A DNA stretch of 64,000 bases from Castellaniella hirudinis_A (GCF_047468865.1 NZ_JBLGTV010000015.1:1-64000), one strand, 5' to 3'. Counted from the stretch's first letter, positions 26,139 through 35,971 are shown. Numbers and translations: made by a program. The notes: a model not told the origin generated them from the sequence alone.

Positions 26139-28415
26139 TCAGTACTTCAGGTTGGCGGTCAGGATGACTTGGCGGCCGGGGCCGAAATCGGCGTGGTGGT
26201 TGCCGTTATTGTGGCTGTAGTACGACTTGTCGGTCAGGTTCAGCCCGTTGAGCTGGAAGCTGAGGTGCTTGTTGACCTGGTAGGCCGCCATGGCGTCAAA
26301 GCGCCAGTAGGCCGGCATGTAGGTGGCATTGGCGCCGCCACCCGCCGTCCCCTGGCCGGAACCGCCGAAGGTCTTGCCCACGTAGTAGGCGCCGGCGCCG
26401 ATGGTCAGGGGGGGCAGTACCTTATAGGTGGACCACAGGCTGAAGCTGTGCTTCGGGGTGTTGGTCAGGGGGTCGCCCACATTGACATTGTTGTAAGCCC
26501 CGGCCAGCAGTTCGCTGTCCAGGTAGGCATAGCCGCCATAGACGGACCAGTCCGGGGTGATCTGGCCGTTGATGCCCAATTCCAGGCCGCGCACCCGCGT
26601 CTTGCCCGCCTGGGCATAGACGCCGGGATCGACTTCGATCTGGGCGTCCCGCCGCTCGTTCTGGAAGATGGCGGCGGTCAGGTTCAGGCGATTATCCAGC
26701 AGATCCCATTTGGTGCCCAGCTCGATGGTCTGGCTTTTTTCGGGTTTCAGGTCGCCCAGGCTGTTGGCCCCGCTGACCCCCAGGCTGTCCTGGTCGCCGC
26801 CCGACATATTGGGCGGCGTGGATGAGGTGGCGTAGCTGACGTAGATGCTGCCGTTTGGCGCGGGTTTATAGACCAGGCCCAGCTGGTAGTTGAACATGCC
26901 CCATGAGCCTTCGTCGGAAACCGGCGCGCTGGCCCCGCGGGGAACGGAATTGCCCGAGATGCGGTAGCGGTCGTAGCGCAAGCCGGCGTTCACCAGGAAT
27001 TGTTCGGACAGCTGGATGCTGTCGAAGAAGTAGGCCGCCTGGGTGGTGGATTTTGCATCCAGACTCAGCGGGCTGCGCGTGAAACTGCCGGCCCAGGGGT
27101 CGCTGGGATTGGGGTGGTACAGCGGTGTGCAATCCATCTTGCCCGCAAAAACGGATGGGCAGGCGGAAGCATAGGTCGTGTTGACGCTGTAGCTGGCGTT
27201 CTTGGTGGTCTCCCGGGAGATTTCGATCCCGGCATTGAAACTGTGCTTCAGGCTGCCGGTGTCGAATTTTCCGGTGAGTTCCGTCACGTTGGCCAGGGTG
27301 GTGCTTTTTTGCCAGCGGGTCTTGGTGCCGCGCAGCAGCCAGTATTCCCCGGTGGGCGCATCGTATTTCACCTGCCCGTCGCCCGGGTTGGTCAGGACGT
27401 AGTCGTTCAGGGTTTCGCCATAACGGGTGGCATTGCGCAGGGTCAGGCGGTCTGTGAAATCGTGTTCGATTTCGATGGTGCCGATGTCGGCCTGTGTCTT
27501 GCGGTAATCCCGGTCGTAGAGGCCATAGAAGGTGTCGCGGCTGACGTCCAGGATGCCGTCGTCCGTCATGTAGGGGAATTCCCGGGTGGCGGTGTTGCGA
27601 ATGACCGGTACCCCGTAGTCCGGCATGCCTTTGGTCTGGTAGTGGTAGTAGCTCAGGGAGACTCGGGTCGGGGTGCCCAGGCCGAAGGAAATGGTGGGGG
27701 CCACTCCCCAGTTCTTGTAGTCCACGGCATCGCGGCCGGGGAAATCGCCCGAGGCGCCCAGAACGTTCAGGCGGAAGGCCGACGTGTCGCTGAATTGCCA
27801 ATTGCCGTCGGCGGTGGCGCGCAGGTATTTGTCGGTGCCGATACCCAGGCTGGCGCTGGCGCCGTTGCCCAGGTAGGCATGCTTGCTGGTCAGGTTGATG
27901 CTGCCCCCGCCCGTGCCGCGTCCGCCCAGCGCGGAATCCGCGCCGCGGATGACTTCCACGCTTTCCAGGTCGAATACCTCGCGGGTCTGGCCGCCGGCGT
28001 CGCGGATGCCGTCCACGTAGATGTTGCTGGCCGACGAGGCCCCCCGGATGAAGGGGCGGTCGGCCAGGGGCTGGCCGCCTTCGCCTGCGCCGAAGGTGAT
28101 CCCCGGAGAGTTTCGCAGCACATCTTCCAGCGATGTGGCGTTGGTGTCCTGGATGATGGCTTGGGGAATGATCTGGACGGATTTCGGGGTGTCCAGCAGC
28201 GGCGCGGTGAATTTTTCCTGCGAGGCTTCATCGACCTTGTAGTCGTCGATCAGGTTGCCCTGAACCTTGACCGGGCTGAGTGTGGCGGGTTGGTTCGTGG
28301 CCTGCGCTTGGGCGGTGGCGGGTAGGAAGGCGCCCGGCGCGGCCAGCGCCAGGGCAAGGGATGAGCCGAGTAGAGTCCGCGAAGCGGAGGGATGCGAAGC
28401 CAAAGAGTTCTCCAT
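26139..28415 (-). CDS. TonB-dependent siderophore receptor (second)
   Basis: A 758-residue outer-membrane receptor related to Fiu and BfrZ-type proteins. Signal peptide about residues 1-38 ending ATAQA. Plug blocks LLDTPKSVQIIPQAIIQD, SLEDVLRNSPGITFGAGEGG, FIRGASSASNIYVDGIRD and GGGSINLTSK; barrel end FGPGRQVILTANLKY. Two cysteines in ASACPSVFAGKMDC probably form an extracellular-loop disulfide. It has its own Fur-like site and its own terminator, so it is a separate unit from the first receptor. Ligand unknown. Confidence 0.92.
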   Translation of the reverse strand: MENSLASHPSASRTLLGSSLALALAAPGAFLPATAQAQATNQPATLSPVKVQGNLIDDYKVDEASQEKFTAPLLDTPKSVQIIPQAIIQDTNATSLEDVLRNSPGITFGAGEGGQPLADRPFIRGASSASNIYVDGIRDAGGQTREVFDLESVEVIRGADSALGGRGTGGGSINLTSKHAYLGNGASASLGIGTDKYLRATADGNWQFSDTSAFRLNVLGASGDFPGRDAVDYKNWGVAPTISFGLGTPTRVSLSYYHYQTKGMPDYGVPVIRNTATREFPYMTDDGILDVSRDTFYGLYDRDYRKTQADIGTIEIEHDFTDRLTLRNATRYGETLNDYVLTNPGDGQVKYDAPTGEYWLLRGTKTRWQKSTTLANVTELTGKFDTGSLKHSFNAGIEISRETTKNASYSVNTTYASACPSVFAGKMDCTPLYHPNPSDPWAGSFTRSPLSLDAKSTTQAAYFFDSIQLSEQFLVNAGLRYDRYRISGNSVPRGASAPVSDEGSWGMFNYQLGLVYKPAPNGSIYVSYATSSTPPNMSGGDQDSLGVSGANSLGDLKPEKSQTIELGTKWDLLDNRLNLTAAIFQNERRDAQIEVDPGVYAQAGKTRVRGLELGINGQITPDWSVYGGYAYLDSELLAGAYNNVNVGDPLTNTPKHSFSLWSTYKVLPPLTIGAGAYYVGKTFGGSGQGTAGGGANATYMPAYWRFDAMAAYQVNKHLSFQLNGLNLTDKSYYSHNNGNHHADFGPGRQVILTANLKY

Positions 28416-28432
28416 ATTTATGCAAATGTCAA

Positions 28433-28447
28433 TAAGAATGATTCTTA
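28433..28447 (-). promoter_or_regulatory. Fur-box-like perfect 7-1-7 palindrome upstream of the second TonB receptor
   Basis: TAAGAAT-G-ATTCTTA is a perfect inverted repeat with a one-base centre, in AT-rich sequence 18-32 bases upstream of the start. Its spacing and position fit a Fur operator overlapping the promoter or transcript start. Confidence 0.6.
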
Positions 28448-28589
28448 GTATTGATATTTATCATTTTATGGAAAAACGGTTTAAATGTGAAGAAATAAAG
28501 GAGGCTTTGATACAAATTTTTATTTGCCACCTTTCGAGTGCGAGAATCGGCGGGTTGGCGGGGCGGCGCGGCCCCGCCCCGCCCGGGGT

Positions 28590-31500
28590 TCAGTTCGCCC
28601 GCCCGCCCAGGCGCTGCAGCAGCCCCCGCAGCTTCTGCACCCGCCCGGCCACGTCCACGCTGCCGCCGAAGCTGATCTTCAGGCGATCCGGGCCGTTCAG
28701 GCGCACTTGGCGGTCTTGTTGCACCAGCTCGATGACGCGGATGGGCTCGACCTTGGGTTGCGCGGAAAACTGGATGGCGGCCTGCGTGTCGCCCGCGTCG
28801 ATTTTGAGGATGCCCAGGGATTCGGCCAGCAGGCGCAGGCGGTGCAGGGAAATCAGTGTCTGGCCGGCTTCGGGCAGCTTGCCGTAGCGGTCGGTCAGTT
28901 CTTCCTGTATCAGCGTGAGGCTGTCATTGTCGGCGGTGTGCGACAAGCGCTTGTAAAAGCCCAGGCGGGCCTGGACGTCGGCGCAGTAGTCGGATGGCAG
29001 CAGCGCCGGGGCATGCAGATTGATGTCGCTGGGCGAACCGAAGGGCGCGTCCAGGTCGGGTTCCTCGCCGGACTTCAGGGCGCGCACGGCCGCCGCCAGC
29101 ATGTCGTTGTACAGGGTGTAGCCGATTTCCTGGATGTTGCCGGACTGGGATTCGCCCAGCACTTCGCCGCTGCCCCGGATTTCCAGGTCGTGCATGGCCA
29201 GGAAGAAGCCGGCGCCCAGGTCTTCCATGGATTGGATGGCTTCCAGGCGCTTTTTGGCATTGGCGGTGATGGCGTCTTCGCCGGGGGTCAGCAGGTAGGC
29301 GTAAGCCTGGTGATGCGAACGGCCCACGCGGCCGCGCAGCTGGTGCAATTGAGCCAGGCCCAGCTTGTCGGCGCGGTGGATGATGATGGTGTTGGCCGAT
29401 GGGATGTCGATGCCGGTCTCGATGATGGTGGTGCACAGCAGCACGTTGCTGCGCTGCTGGTAGAAGCTTTTCATCACGTCTTCCAGCTCGCGCTCGCCCA
29501 TCTGGCCGTGCGCCACGGCGATGCGCGCTTCGGGCACCAGTTCTTCCAGCCGGGCGCGGCGGTTCTGGATGGTATCGACCTCGTTGTGCAGGAAATACAC
29601 CTGGCCGCCGCGCTTGAGTTCGCGCAGGATGGCCTCGCGGATGGTGCTGCCGTCTTCGCGGCGCACGAAGGTCTTGATGGCCAGGCGTTTTTGCGGCGCG
29701 GTGGCGATCACCGAAAAATCGCGGATGCCTTCCAGCGACATGCCCAGCGTGCGCGGGATGGGGGTGGCCGTCAGGGTCAGCACGTCGACTTCGGCGCGCA
29801 GGGCCTTCAGGGCTTCTTTCTGGCGCACGCCGAAGCGGTGTTCTTCGTCGATGATCACCAGGCCCAGTTGTTTGTAGCGCACATCCTTGGATAGGATTTT
29901 ATGGGTGCCGATGACGATGTCCACCGTGCCGTCCGCCAGCCCGGCGATGGCCTTGGCGGTTTCCTTGCCGGTGCGAAAGCGCGAGAGTTCGGCGATGCGC
30001 ACCGGCCAATTGGCGAAGCGGGTGGCGAAGTTCTGCGCGTGCTGCTCGGCCAGCAGGGTGGTGGGGCACAGCAGCGCCACCTGGCGGCCGTTCATGACCG
30101 CCAGAAACGCCGCGCGCAAGGCGACTTCGGTCTTGCCGAAGCCCACGTCGCCGCACACCAGCCGATCCATGGGGTGGCCCGAGGTCATGTCCTGGATGAC
30201 GGCGGCGATGGCGGTGGCCTGGTCGGGGGTTTCCTCGAAGCCGAATCCTTCGGCGAAAGCCTGGTAGTCGCGCGCCGGGAACTGGAAGTGCAGGCCCTCG
30301 CGGGCGGCGCGCCGGGCATACAGGGCCAGCAGCTCGGCGGCCGTGTCGCGGGCTTGCTTGGCGGCTTTGCGCCGGGCCTTTTCCCATTGGCCGGAACCCA
30401 GCGGATGCAGCGGCGCCTGATCCGGGTCGGCGCCGCTGTAGCGGGCGATCAGGTGCAGCTGCGAAACGGGCACGTACAGCGTGGCCTCGCGGGCGTATTC
30501 CAGGTGCAGCAGTTCGATGGGGCCGTCGCCCAGATCCATGCTGACCAGGCCCCGGTAGCGCCCGATGCCGTGCTGCACATGCATCACGGGGTCGCCCACG
30601 TGCAGCTCGGCCAGGTCGCGCACCATGGCGTCGATGTCGCTGTGCTGTTCGTGGCGCCGCCGGCGGCTGCGGGCGGGGCGCGCCGCCTGGGCGGGATAGA
30701 GGTCATTTTCGGTGAGAACCGCCAGGCCCGCGTCCGGCATCAGGAATCCCCCCGTCAGGGGGGCCACGACCAGGGCGAAGCGGGCGTCGCTGTTCAGGTA
30801 GTCGTCCCAGGTGTCCAGCATGCGGGGGGTCGGGAGCTGGTAGTCGCTCATCAGCTCGGCGATGGTTTCGCGCCGGCCCGCTGAATCCACGCACACGACG
30901 GTGCGGCATGGGCTGGTTTCCAGGTGGCGACGCAGCCCGGCCAGCGGATCTTCGGCCCGGCGGTTGACCGCGACGTCCGGGCATGGGGCGAAATCGGGGT
31001 GCGGCGGGTCGTTGACCAGCGCCAGGCGGGGCAGGCCGCGCAAGCGGCCATGAAAACCCTCGTCGTCCAGGAACAGGGCGTCCAGGGGCAGGACGGGACG
31101 CTCCGGGTCCGATTTCAGGAATTGCCAGCGCTTGTGGGCGTCTTCGGTGAATTGCCGGATCGTGGCGGGAATGTCCCCCAGGGTGATCGCCAGCGTGTCG
31201 GCCGGCAGGTAGTCGAACAGGGTGGCGGTGTGCTCGAAGAACAGGGGCAGGTAGTATTCGATGCCGGCGAAGGCGATGCCGTTGCCGATGTCTTTATAGG
31301 GCAGGGCGCGTGAAGGGTCGCCCTCGAAGATTTCCCGGAAGCGGGCGCGGAAATGGTTGCGCGCGGCCTCGTCCATGGGAAACTCGCGCCCCGGCAGCAA
31401 CTCGATCTCGCGCACGGGATACAGGCTGCGCTGGGTGTCGATGTCGAAGCTGCGGATGGATTCGATTTCCTGGTCGAACAGATCCAGCCGGTAGGGCAGG

Positions 31501-32102
31501 GCCGAGCCCATGGGGAACAGGTCGATCAGGCCGCCGCGGATGCAGAATTCGCCCGGCGCGCCGACCTGGGTGACGTGGCTGTAGTTGGCCAGGGTCAGCT
31601 GCGCCCGCAGGCGGGCTTCATCCAGCGTGTCGCCCTGGCGAAACTGGAACGTATAGGCCGCCAGGAATTCGGGCGGAGCGAGGCGTGTCAGGGCGGTCGT
31701 CACGGGCACGATCAGGAGATCCACCACGCCTTGCCCCAGGGCGTGCAAGGTGCGCAGCCGTTCGGAAATCAAATCCTGGTGGGGCGAAAAGCTATCGTAG
31801 GGCAGGGTTTCCCAGTCGGGCAGAAAGCGCACCCGCAGGTCGGGGTCGAACAGGGCGATTTCGTCGGCCAGCCGCCGGGCGGCCAAGGGATCCGCGCAGA
31901 ACGCCGCCAGGGGATGGCCCGATTGGCGCGCCAGGGCCGCCAGCCACAGGGCATCGCCGGAGCCCGGGGGGCGCGGCTGGGCATAGCGCTGGCCGGGCCG
32001 CAGGGCGGCCAGGGCGGGCGCCAGGGAAGGCAGCGAAAAGGGGGTGGGGGCGGCGGCGGGTGGGGGCGGATTGCGCAACGCGGTGGGCATGGGGGTTTTC
32101 AC
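28590..32102 (-). CDS. mfd: Transcription-repair coupling factor
   Basis: An 1170-residue DNA translocase that removes stalled RNA polymerase and recruits UvrA to template-strand lesions. Order seen: UvrB-like N-terminal region (ALARQSGHPLAAFCADPLAA, LPDWETLPYDSFSPH), the CarD-like RNA-polymerase-interacting domain (HVGDPVMHVQHGIGRYRGLV), the RecG-like motor with Walker A GDVGFGKTEVALRAAF and DEEH box IIDEEHRFGVRQKE, helicase motif RGRVGRS, and the C-terminal TRCF domain. Length is normal for the family. No partner genes are adjacent. Confidence 0.97.
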   Translation of the reverse strand: MKTPMPTALRNPPPPAAAPTPFSLPSLAPALAALRPGQRYAQPRPPGSGDALWLAALARQSGHPLAAFCADPLAARRLADEIALFDPDLRVRFLPDWETLPYDSFSPHQDLISERLRTLHALGQGVVDLLIVPVTTALTRLAPPEFLAAYTFQFRQGDTLDEARLRAQLTLANYSHVTQVGAPGEFCIRGGLIDLFPMGSALPYRLDLFDQEIESIRSFDIDTQRSLYPVREIELLPGREFPMDEAARNHFRARFREIFEGDPSRALPYKDIGNGIAFAGIEYYLPLFFEHTATLFDYLPADTLAITLGDIPATIRQFTEDAHKRWQFLKSDPERPVLPLDALFLDDEGFHGRLRGLPRLALVNDPPHPDFAPCPDVAVNRRAEDPLAGLRRHLETSPCRTVVCVDSAGRRETIAELMSDYQLPTPRMLDTWDDYLNSDARFALVVAPLTGGFLMPDAGLAVLTENDLYPAQAARPARSRRRRHEQHSDIDAMVRDLAELHVGDPVMHVQHGIGRYRGLVSMDLGDGPIELLHLEYAREATLYVPVSQLHLIARYSGADPDQAPLHPLGSGQWEKARRKAAKQARDTAAELLALYARRAAREGLHFQFPARDYQAFAEGFGFEETPDQATAIAAVIQDMTSGHPMDRLVCGDVGFGKTEVALRAAFLAVMNGRQVALLCPTTLLAEQHAQNFATRFANWPVRIAELSRFRTGKETAKAIAGLADGTVDIVIGTHKILSKDVRYKQLGLVIIDEEHRFGVRQKEALKALRAEVDVLTLTATPIPRTLGMSLEGIRDFSVIATAPQKRLAIKTFVRREDGSTIREAILRELKRGGQVYFLHNEVDTIQNRRARLEELVPEARIAVAHGQMGERELEDVMKSFYQQRSNVLLCTTIIETGIDIPSANTIIIHRADKLGLAQLHQLRGRVGRSHHQAYAYLLTPGEDAITANAKKRLEAIQSMEDLGAGFFLAMHDLEIRGSGEVLGESQSGNIQEIGYTLYNDMLAAAVRALKSGEEPDLDAPFGSPSDINLHAPALLPSDYCADVQARLGFYKRLSHTADNDSLTLIQEELTDRYGKLPEAGQTLISLHRLRLLAESLGILKIDAGDTQAAIQFSAQPKVEPIRVIELVQQDRQVRLNGPDRLKISFGGSVDVAGRVQKLRGLLQRLGGRAN

Positions 32103-32214
32103 GGCCCACAGTATAAAGATTCGAGCCTGGATGCGCGACAGCCGGACGCGGCCGAGGTGGGTTTTCAGCGCTGTGCTCTGTTGAACAATGCACTGTTACA
32201 CGACAGTTTGCAAT

Positions 32215-32229
32215 GTTAATTTAACTACA
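32215..32229. promoter_or_regulatory. HexR-like palindrome, distal oprB site
   Basis: GTTAATTTAACTACA agrees at 13 of 15 positions with the palindrome TGTARTWWWAYTACA derived from known HexR sites. It overlaps the dyad at 32225-32242. It lies 316 bases from oprB, so its role is less certain than that of the proximal site. Confidence 0.4.
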
Positions 32230-32440
32230 TAAATGGATGTAGTCGTGAAAATATTTCCAGATAACTTTAAATATATCTATTTATTTTTACAGATTGATCT
32301 TGTGTTTATACTGTAATTTAGTGTGTTTTGCCTGGTTTTATCATAGAAAAATGAATATTCATCATCGTTTATCTTAAACGTTCGATCTTTCTTCTGTCTG
32401 TCGCTTTATCTTTCTTATGGAAAACCCTAGGCTGATTATT

Positions 32441-32455
32441 TGTAGTTATGCTACA
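32441..32455. promoter_or_regulatory. HexR-like palindrome, proximal oprB site
   Basis: TGTAGTTATGCTACA matches 14 of 15 positions of the HexR-like palindrome and is itself a 5-5-5 inverted repeat (TGTAG/CTACA). It lies 91 bases before the oprB start and overlaps a CATAAT -10-like hexamer at 32454-32459, a good place for a repressor. Confidence 0.55.
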
Positions 32456-32545
32456 TAATGGCGCAGCGTCGCCAGGCGGCAGTGCGTGACCGCCGGTTTC
32501 CGGTGGCGGCCAGGCGGCGCATTCACAAGATTCAGGAGACAAGCG

Positions 32546-33856
32546 ATGGCAGGTAAAAGGCAGTTTTGCATTGCGCCCGTGCTGGGGGCGATCATCATGG
32601 CGGTTTGCGCGACAGGCGCGCAGGCCGACGGCATCGGCGACAGCCCTTATCTACTGGGCGACTGGGGCGGGCTGCGAACCCAGTTGGCGGAGAAGGGGGT
32701 GACGTTCAATTTCGGCTACGGCGGCGAGGCGGCGCACAATTTTTCCGGCGGCACGCGGCGGTTGACCCGCTACACCGATCAGTGGGTCATCGGGACGACG
32801 GTGGATCTGGACACGCTGTGGGGCTGGAAAGGCGCCAGCTTCCAGTTGACCGTCACGGATCGCAATGGCCGCAATCTGGGCGACGATGCGGAAATCGGGA
32901 ACAACATGTTGCTGCAAGAGGTCTATGGCCGCGGCCAGACCTGGCATCTGACGCAGTTCTGGCTGGATCAGAAGCTGTTCGACGACCGTCTGGCCATCAA
33001 GGCCGGGCGGGTGACGGTGGGTGAAGATTTCTTTTCTTTTTCGTGCGATTTCCAGAACCTGACCTTCTGTGGCTCACAGCCGGGCAATCTGGTGGGGGAT
33101 TACTGGGTGAATTGGCCCACCAGCCAGTGGGGCGCGCGCGTCAAATTCAGCCCGACGCCGGAAGTCTACGGACAGGTCGGCGTGTACCAGGTGAACCCCA
33201 AATACGTGGATGATTCCTACGCCCGGCACCACGGTTTGAGCCTGGACAACCCCAGCGGCACCACGGGCGCCCTGGTGCCGCTGGAATTCGGCTGGTTGCC
33301 CCGGATCGCCGAGCGTCCGGGGGCCTACAAGGTGGGGGTCTGGTACAACACCTCCCAGGGCAAGGATCTCTACGAGGATGTCCAGGGACAGCCCATGGGC
33401 GAGACCGGCCAGCCGGCGCGGACGCACGATGGCCAGTATGGCGTGTACCTGAGCCTGCAGCAGCAGGTCACCGGCGCGGCGGGCGGGCGCGGGGCCACGG
33501 TGTTCTTCAATTTCTCCCAGGCCGACCGCGCCACGGCGCGGGTGGATCACCAGTGGTCGCTGGGTGTCCAGTACAAGGGGCCGTTCGACCGGCTGCAGGA
33601 TACCATTGGCTTTGCCGTGGGCGCCACGCACAACAATGGCCGGTATGCCGATTACGTGCGCCAGGTGGATGCCCGAACCGGCGGGCAGACGATTGTGGGC
33701 GATGGCTACGAATACGCCAGCGAACTGTACTACCGCTGGTCGCCGGTGCGGTCGGTCTATGTGCAGCCCAATCTGCAGTATGTGATGCATCCCGGCGGGA
33801 CGTCGCAAAACCACGATGCCTTCATCGTGGGCGTGAAGACCGGCATTGCCTTTTGA
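32546..33856 (+). CDS. oprB: Carbohydrate-selective outer-membrane porin
   Basis: A 436-residue porin of the OprB family, which lets glucose and other sugars cross the outer membrane. Signal peptide about residues 1-28 ending GAQA, then DSPYLLGDWGGLRTQLAEKG, the family opening. The middle (LAIKAGRVTVGEDFFSFSCDFQNLTFCG) and the C-terminal strand ending in Phe are typical. Start ATG 32546 follows CAGGAGAC; the longer frame upstream is not preceded by a ribosome site. It belongs functionally with the ABC transporter at 43035-47253. Confidence 0.93.
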   Translation: MAGKRQFCIAPVLGAIIMAVCATGAQADGIGDSPYLLGDWGGLRTQLAEKGVTFNFGYGGEAAHNFSGGTRRLTRYTDQWVIGTTVDLDTLWGWKGASFQLTVTDRNGRNLGDDAEIGNNMLLQEVYGRGQTWHLTQFWLDQKLFDDRLAIKAGRVTVGEDFFSFSCDFQNLTFCGSQPGNLVGDYWVNWPTSQWGARVKFSPTPEVYGQVGVYQVNPKYVDDSYARHHGLSLDNPSGTTGALVPLEFGWLPRIAERPGAYKVGVWYNTSQGKDLYEDVQGQPMGETGQPARTHDGQYGVYLSLQQQVTGAAGGRGATVFFNFSQADRATARVDHQWSLGVQYKGPFDRLQDTIGFAVGATHNNGRYADYVRQVDARTGGQTIVGDGYEYASELYYRWSPVRSVYVQPNLQYVMHPGGTSQNHDAFIVGVKTGIAF

Positions 33857-33894
33857 CGCCGGCGTCTGGCCCGGCGCCTCGCCGGCCAGGAAAA

Positions 33895-33925
33895 CGCCCG
33901 GCGCCGATGGCATCGGCGCCGGGCG
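33895..33925. terminator. Terminator hairpin between convergent oprB and esterase genes
   Basis: CGCCCGGCGCCGATG (33895-33909) and CATCGGCGCCGGGCG (33911-33925) are perfect complements, giving a long GC-rich stem. AAAA at 33891-33894 supplies a T run for minus-strand transcripts, so it should end the esterase message. A smaller palindrome GACGCCGGCGTC at the oprB stop may serve oprB. Confidence 0.75.
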
Positions 33926-33955
33926 GCAAGGCTTGAGGCCGGCAGTGGGCTGGGC

Positions 33956-35971
33956 TTAGAACGATACGGCCAGGCCGATATTGCCTGCCGCCTGGTTGCC
34001 GCCGCTGCGTCCCGTCGTGGCGATGATCTGGCCTTGGAGGGCGACCGATTTGCTCAGGCTGGCCGTGATGCCGGCGGTCCATTCCATCCAGCTGTTGTCG
34101 GGGGCTTCCACGCGCGTCGTCCAGTCGCCCGTCGTGGCGGCGACGCCGCTGGTGATCGTGCGGGCATCCCGCTTGAACTCATGGGCGTATGCGACCTTGG
34201 CGTAGGGCGTGTAGCGGCCCGCGATGTCCAGGCGCGCTTGCCATCCCAGACGCCCGACCAGGGACTCGACCCTTTGATCCGCGAAGAACATGCGGCTGCT
34301 GCTGTCCCCGTCCTCGGTGAAGTGGGCGACCTTGACGCGCGCGTAATCCAAGCCGATGACGGGGCCGGTGCGTAGCGGGCCGACTGTCGCGTCATAGCCG
34401 CCGTGCAGCCCCAGGCCATATTGGCGCTGGTGCGGGCTGCCTTCCAGGGTCAGGGTGCGCGGCCCCAGGGCCACTTGGCGGCGGGTCTGCAGGGTGCCGC
34501 TGCCGGCATGGATCGTGCCGTCGAGCCACAGGTCGCCGGGCGCGTAGCTGGCATAGGCGCTCAAGAGCGTGCTGCGGTCCTTGACGCTGCCGGACGCGCC
34601 CCGGCTGTCCAGATCGGTCTTGCCCAGTTGACGCGAAACGGCCAGGCCGATGGCGAAATCCCGGGTGGTCTGGAAGTCGATGCCCAGGGTGTAGAGCTGG
34701 CCGTGGGCTTGGGCGCCGGACAGGCCGGTGCCCGCATCGCCGTAGGCGCCTTGGACGAACAGGCTGGCGGTGCCGACCGGGCGCGCTTGCATGCGCAAGG
34801 CCGCCAGGCGGCTGTTCAGGCTGGCGTTCAGCTGCAGTGCATTGCCCAGCCCGGCATCGGGCAGCCCGGCGGCAAAGTAGGGCGCTTGCAGCAGGCCGGT
34901 CATGTAGTCGGCGATCAGCGCATGGGCGCCCGGGGTCGGGTGCAACTGGTCGGAGAAGACATAGCCCGCGGTGGCGCCGGTCGGGTCGCTGCAGTATAGG
35001 GCGCTGATCGGGCAGGCGGCCCCCACGACGTTGGTGAGGCCGTAGGCGGCCGGATCCGCCAGGATTTCCCGGAACAGGCCGTTGATGTCCGCGCGGATGA
35101 TGCCGTGGTTTTGGCCGGCCGAGTTCAAGCCGATGTCCACAAGCTGGTTGTAGCCGGCGGAGGCCTGCTGCAGGCCGGGGCGAACCTGGGCGTAGACGCC
35201 CGAGAGCGTGCCCTGCGGCAAGCCGGCGGCGGTGTCGGCCGCGGCCAGCGCCGTGGCGATGGCCGCGGGATCGTAGGCGCCGTTCGCGGCGGCCAGACTG
35301 GCCCAGGCCGCACCCCAGGCGGCGGCGATGCCGGCGGGCGGGACGGCGGCCTGGATGGCGGCGAAAACGGCCAGGGGCGCGGCGCCGACATCCGGCAGAT
35401 TCGGCAGCAGGATCGTGCGCGCCCCCGCGTTTTTCAGGGCGCCGACGGTGCCGACCGTGCTGGCGGCCGATGCCATCAGGTAGTCGGTCGCGCCCGCCCC
35501 CTGGCCCGCGGCGGCGATGACGTCGTTGCCTCCGATCCAGAGGGCATACAGGGCATTGGCGTCGGCCCGGGCGTGTTGCGCCAGGTAGGTGCCCAGCTGT
35601 CCTTGCAGGTTGGTGACGGCCATGGCGTCGCCGGTGGGCATGCCGCTGGGGTCGGTCGGTTGTTGCGCCTGGCCGGCGGGATTGGCCTGTGCGCCGCCTT
35701 GGGCGTAGTTGTTGCCGTTGGCGGCAATGTGGGGGTTGGCCGGGTTGTTCGGGCTGGCCGCAAAGCCGAAGCGGCCAGCCAGGATGTTTGTCCAGTTATT
35801 GTCGTTGTTGGTGGTCCAGCGGGCATTGGACGGCAGGCCGCCCAGGCCGCCGAAGGCGCCGACGTCCGACAGGCTGTCGCCAAAAAAGTAAAGATTGCTG
35901 TAGGCCTGTGCGGCAGGGGGCAATGCCAGGGCGACGGACAGCGCCAAGGTCGCCAGTGCGGGGTGTTTCAT
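33956..35971 (-). CDS. GDSL-type esterase/lipase autotransporter (EstA-like)
   Basis: A 671-residue type Va autotransporter. Signal peptide about residues 1-23 (PPAAQAYS). The passenger is a GDSL hydrolase with the nucleophile block YFFGDSLSDVG, the oxyanion block WIGGND and the Asp-His block SDQLHPTPGAH. The last 270 or so residues form the beta-barrel ending GLAVSF. It would display a lipase/esterase at the cell surface, like Pseudomonas EstA. It interrupts the glucose island between oprB and hexR with no clear metabolic link. A 16-bp palindrome lies upstream of its start. Confidence 0.92.
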   Translation of the reverse strand: MKHPALATLALSVALALPPAAQAYSNLYFFGDSLSDVGAFGGLGGLPSNARWTTNNDNNWTNILAGRFGFAASPNNPANPHIAANGNNYAQGGAQANPAGQAQQPTDPSGMPTGDAMAVTNLQGQLGTYLAQHARADANALYALWIGGNDVIAAAGQGAGATDYLMASAASTVGTVGALKNAGARTILLPNLPDVGAAPLAVFAAIQAAVPPAGIAAAWGAAWASLAAANGAYDPAAIATALAAADTAAGLPQGTLSGVYAQVRPGLQQASAGYNQLVDIGLNSAGQNHGIIRADINGLFREILADPAAYGLTNVVGAACPISALYCSDPTGATAGYVFSDQLHPTPGAHALIADYMTGLLQAPYFAAGLPDAGLGNALQLNASLNSRLAALRMQARPVGTASLFVQGAYGDAGTGLSGAQAHGQLYTLGIDFQTTRDFAIGLAVSRQLGKTDLDSRGASGSVKDRSTLLSAYASYAPGDLWLDGTIHAGSGTLQTRRQVALGPRTLTLEGSPHQRQYGLGLHGGYDATVGPLRTGPVIGLDYARVKVAHFTEDGDSSSRMFFADQRVESLVGRLGWQARLDIAGRYTPYAKVAYAHEFKRDARTITSGVAATTGDWTTRVEAPDNSWMEWTAGITASLSKSVALQGQIIATTGRSGGNQAAGNIGLAVSF

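Larger units (their letters stand above)
32103..32545. other. AT-rich non-coding region between mfd and oprB
   Basis: These 443 bases are much more AT-rich than the flanks and hold no credible gene. They contain two HexR-like sites (listed separately), a dyad CTACAT-6-ATGTAG at 32225-32242, and a TATACT at 32307-32312 without a convincing -35. The mfd promoter should lie at the left end and the oprB promoter at the right. Confidence 0.6.

Noticed and set aside
32311..32325. TGTAATTTAGTGTGT as a further HexR-like site
   Set aside because: Only the left half matches (10 of 15), so it is not counted among the six sites.
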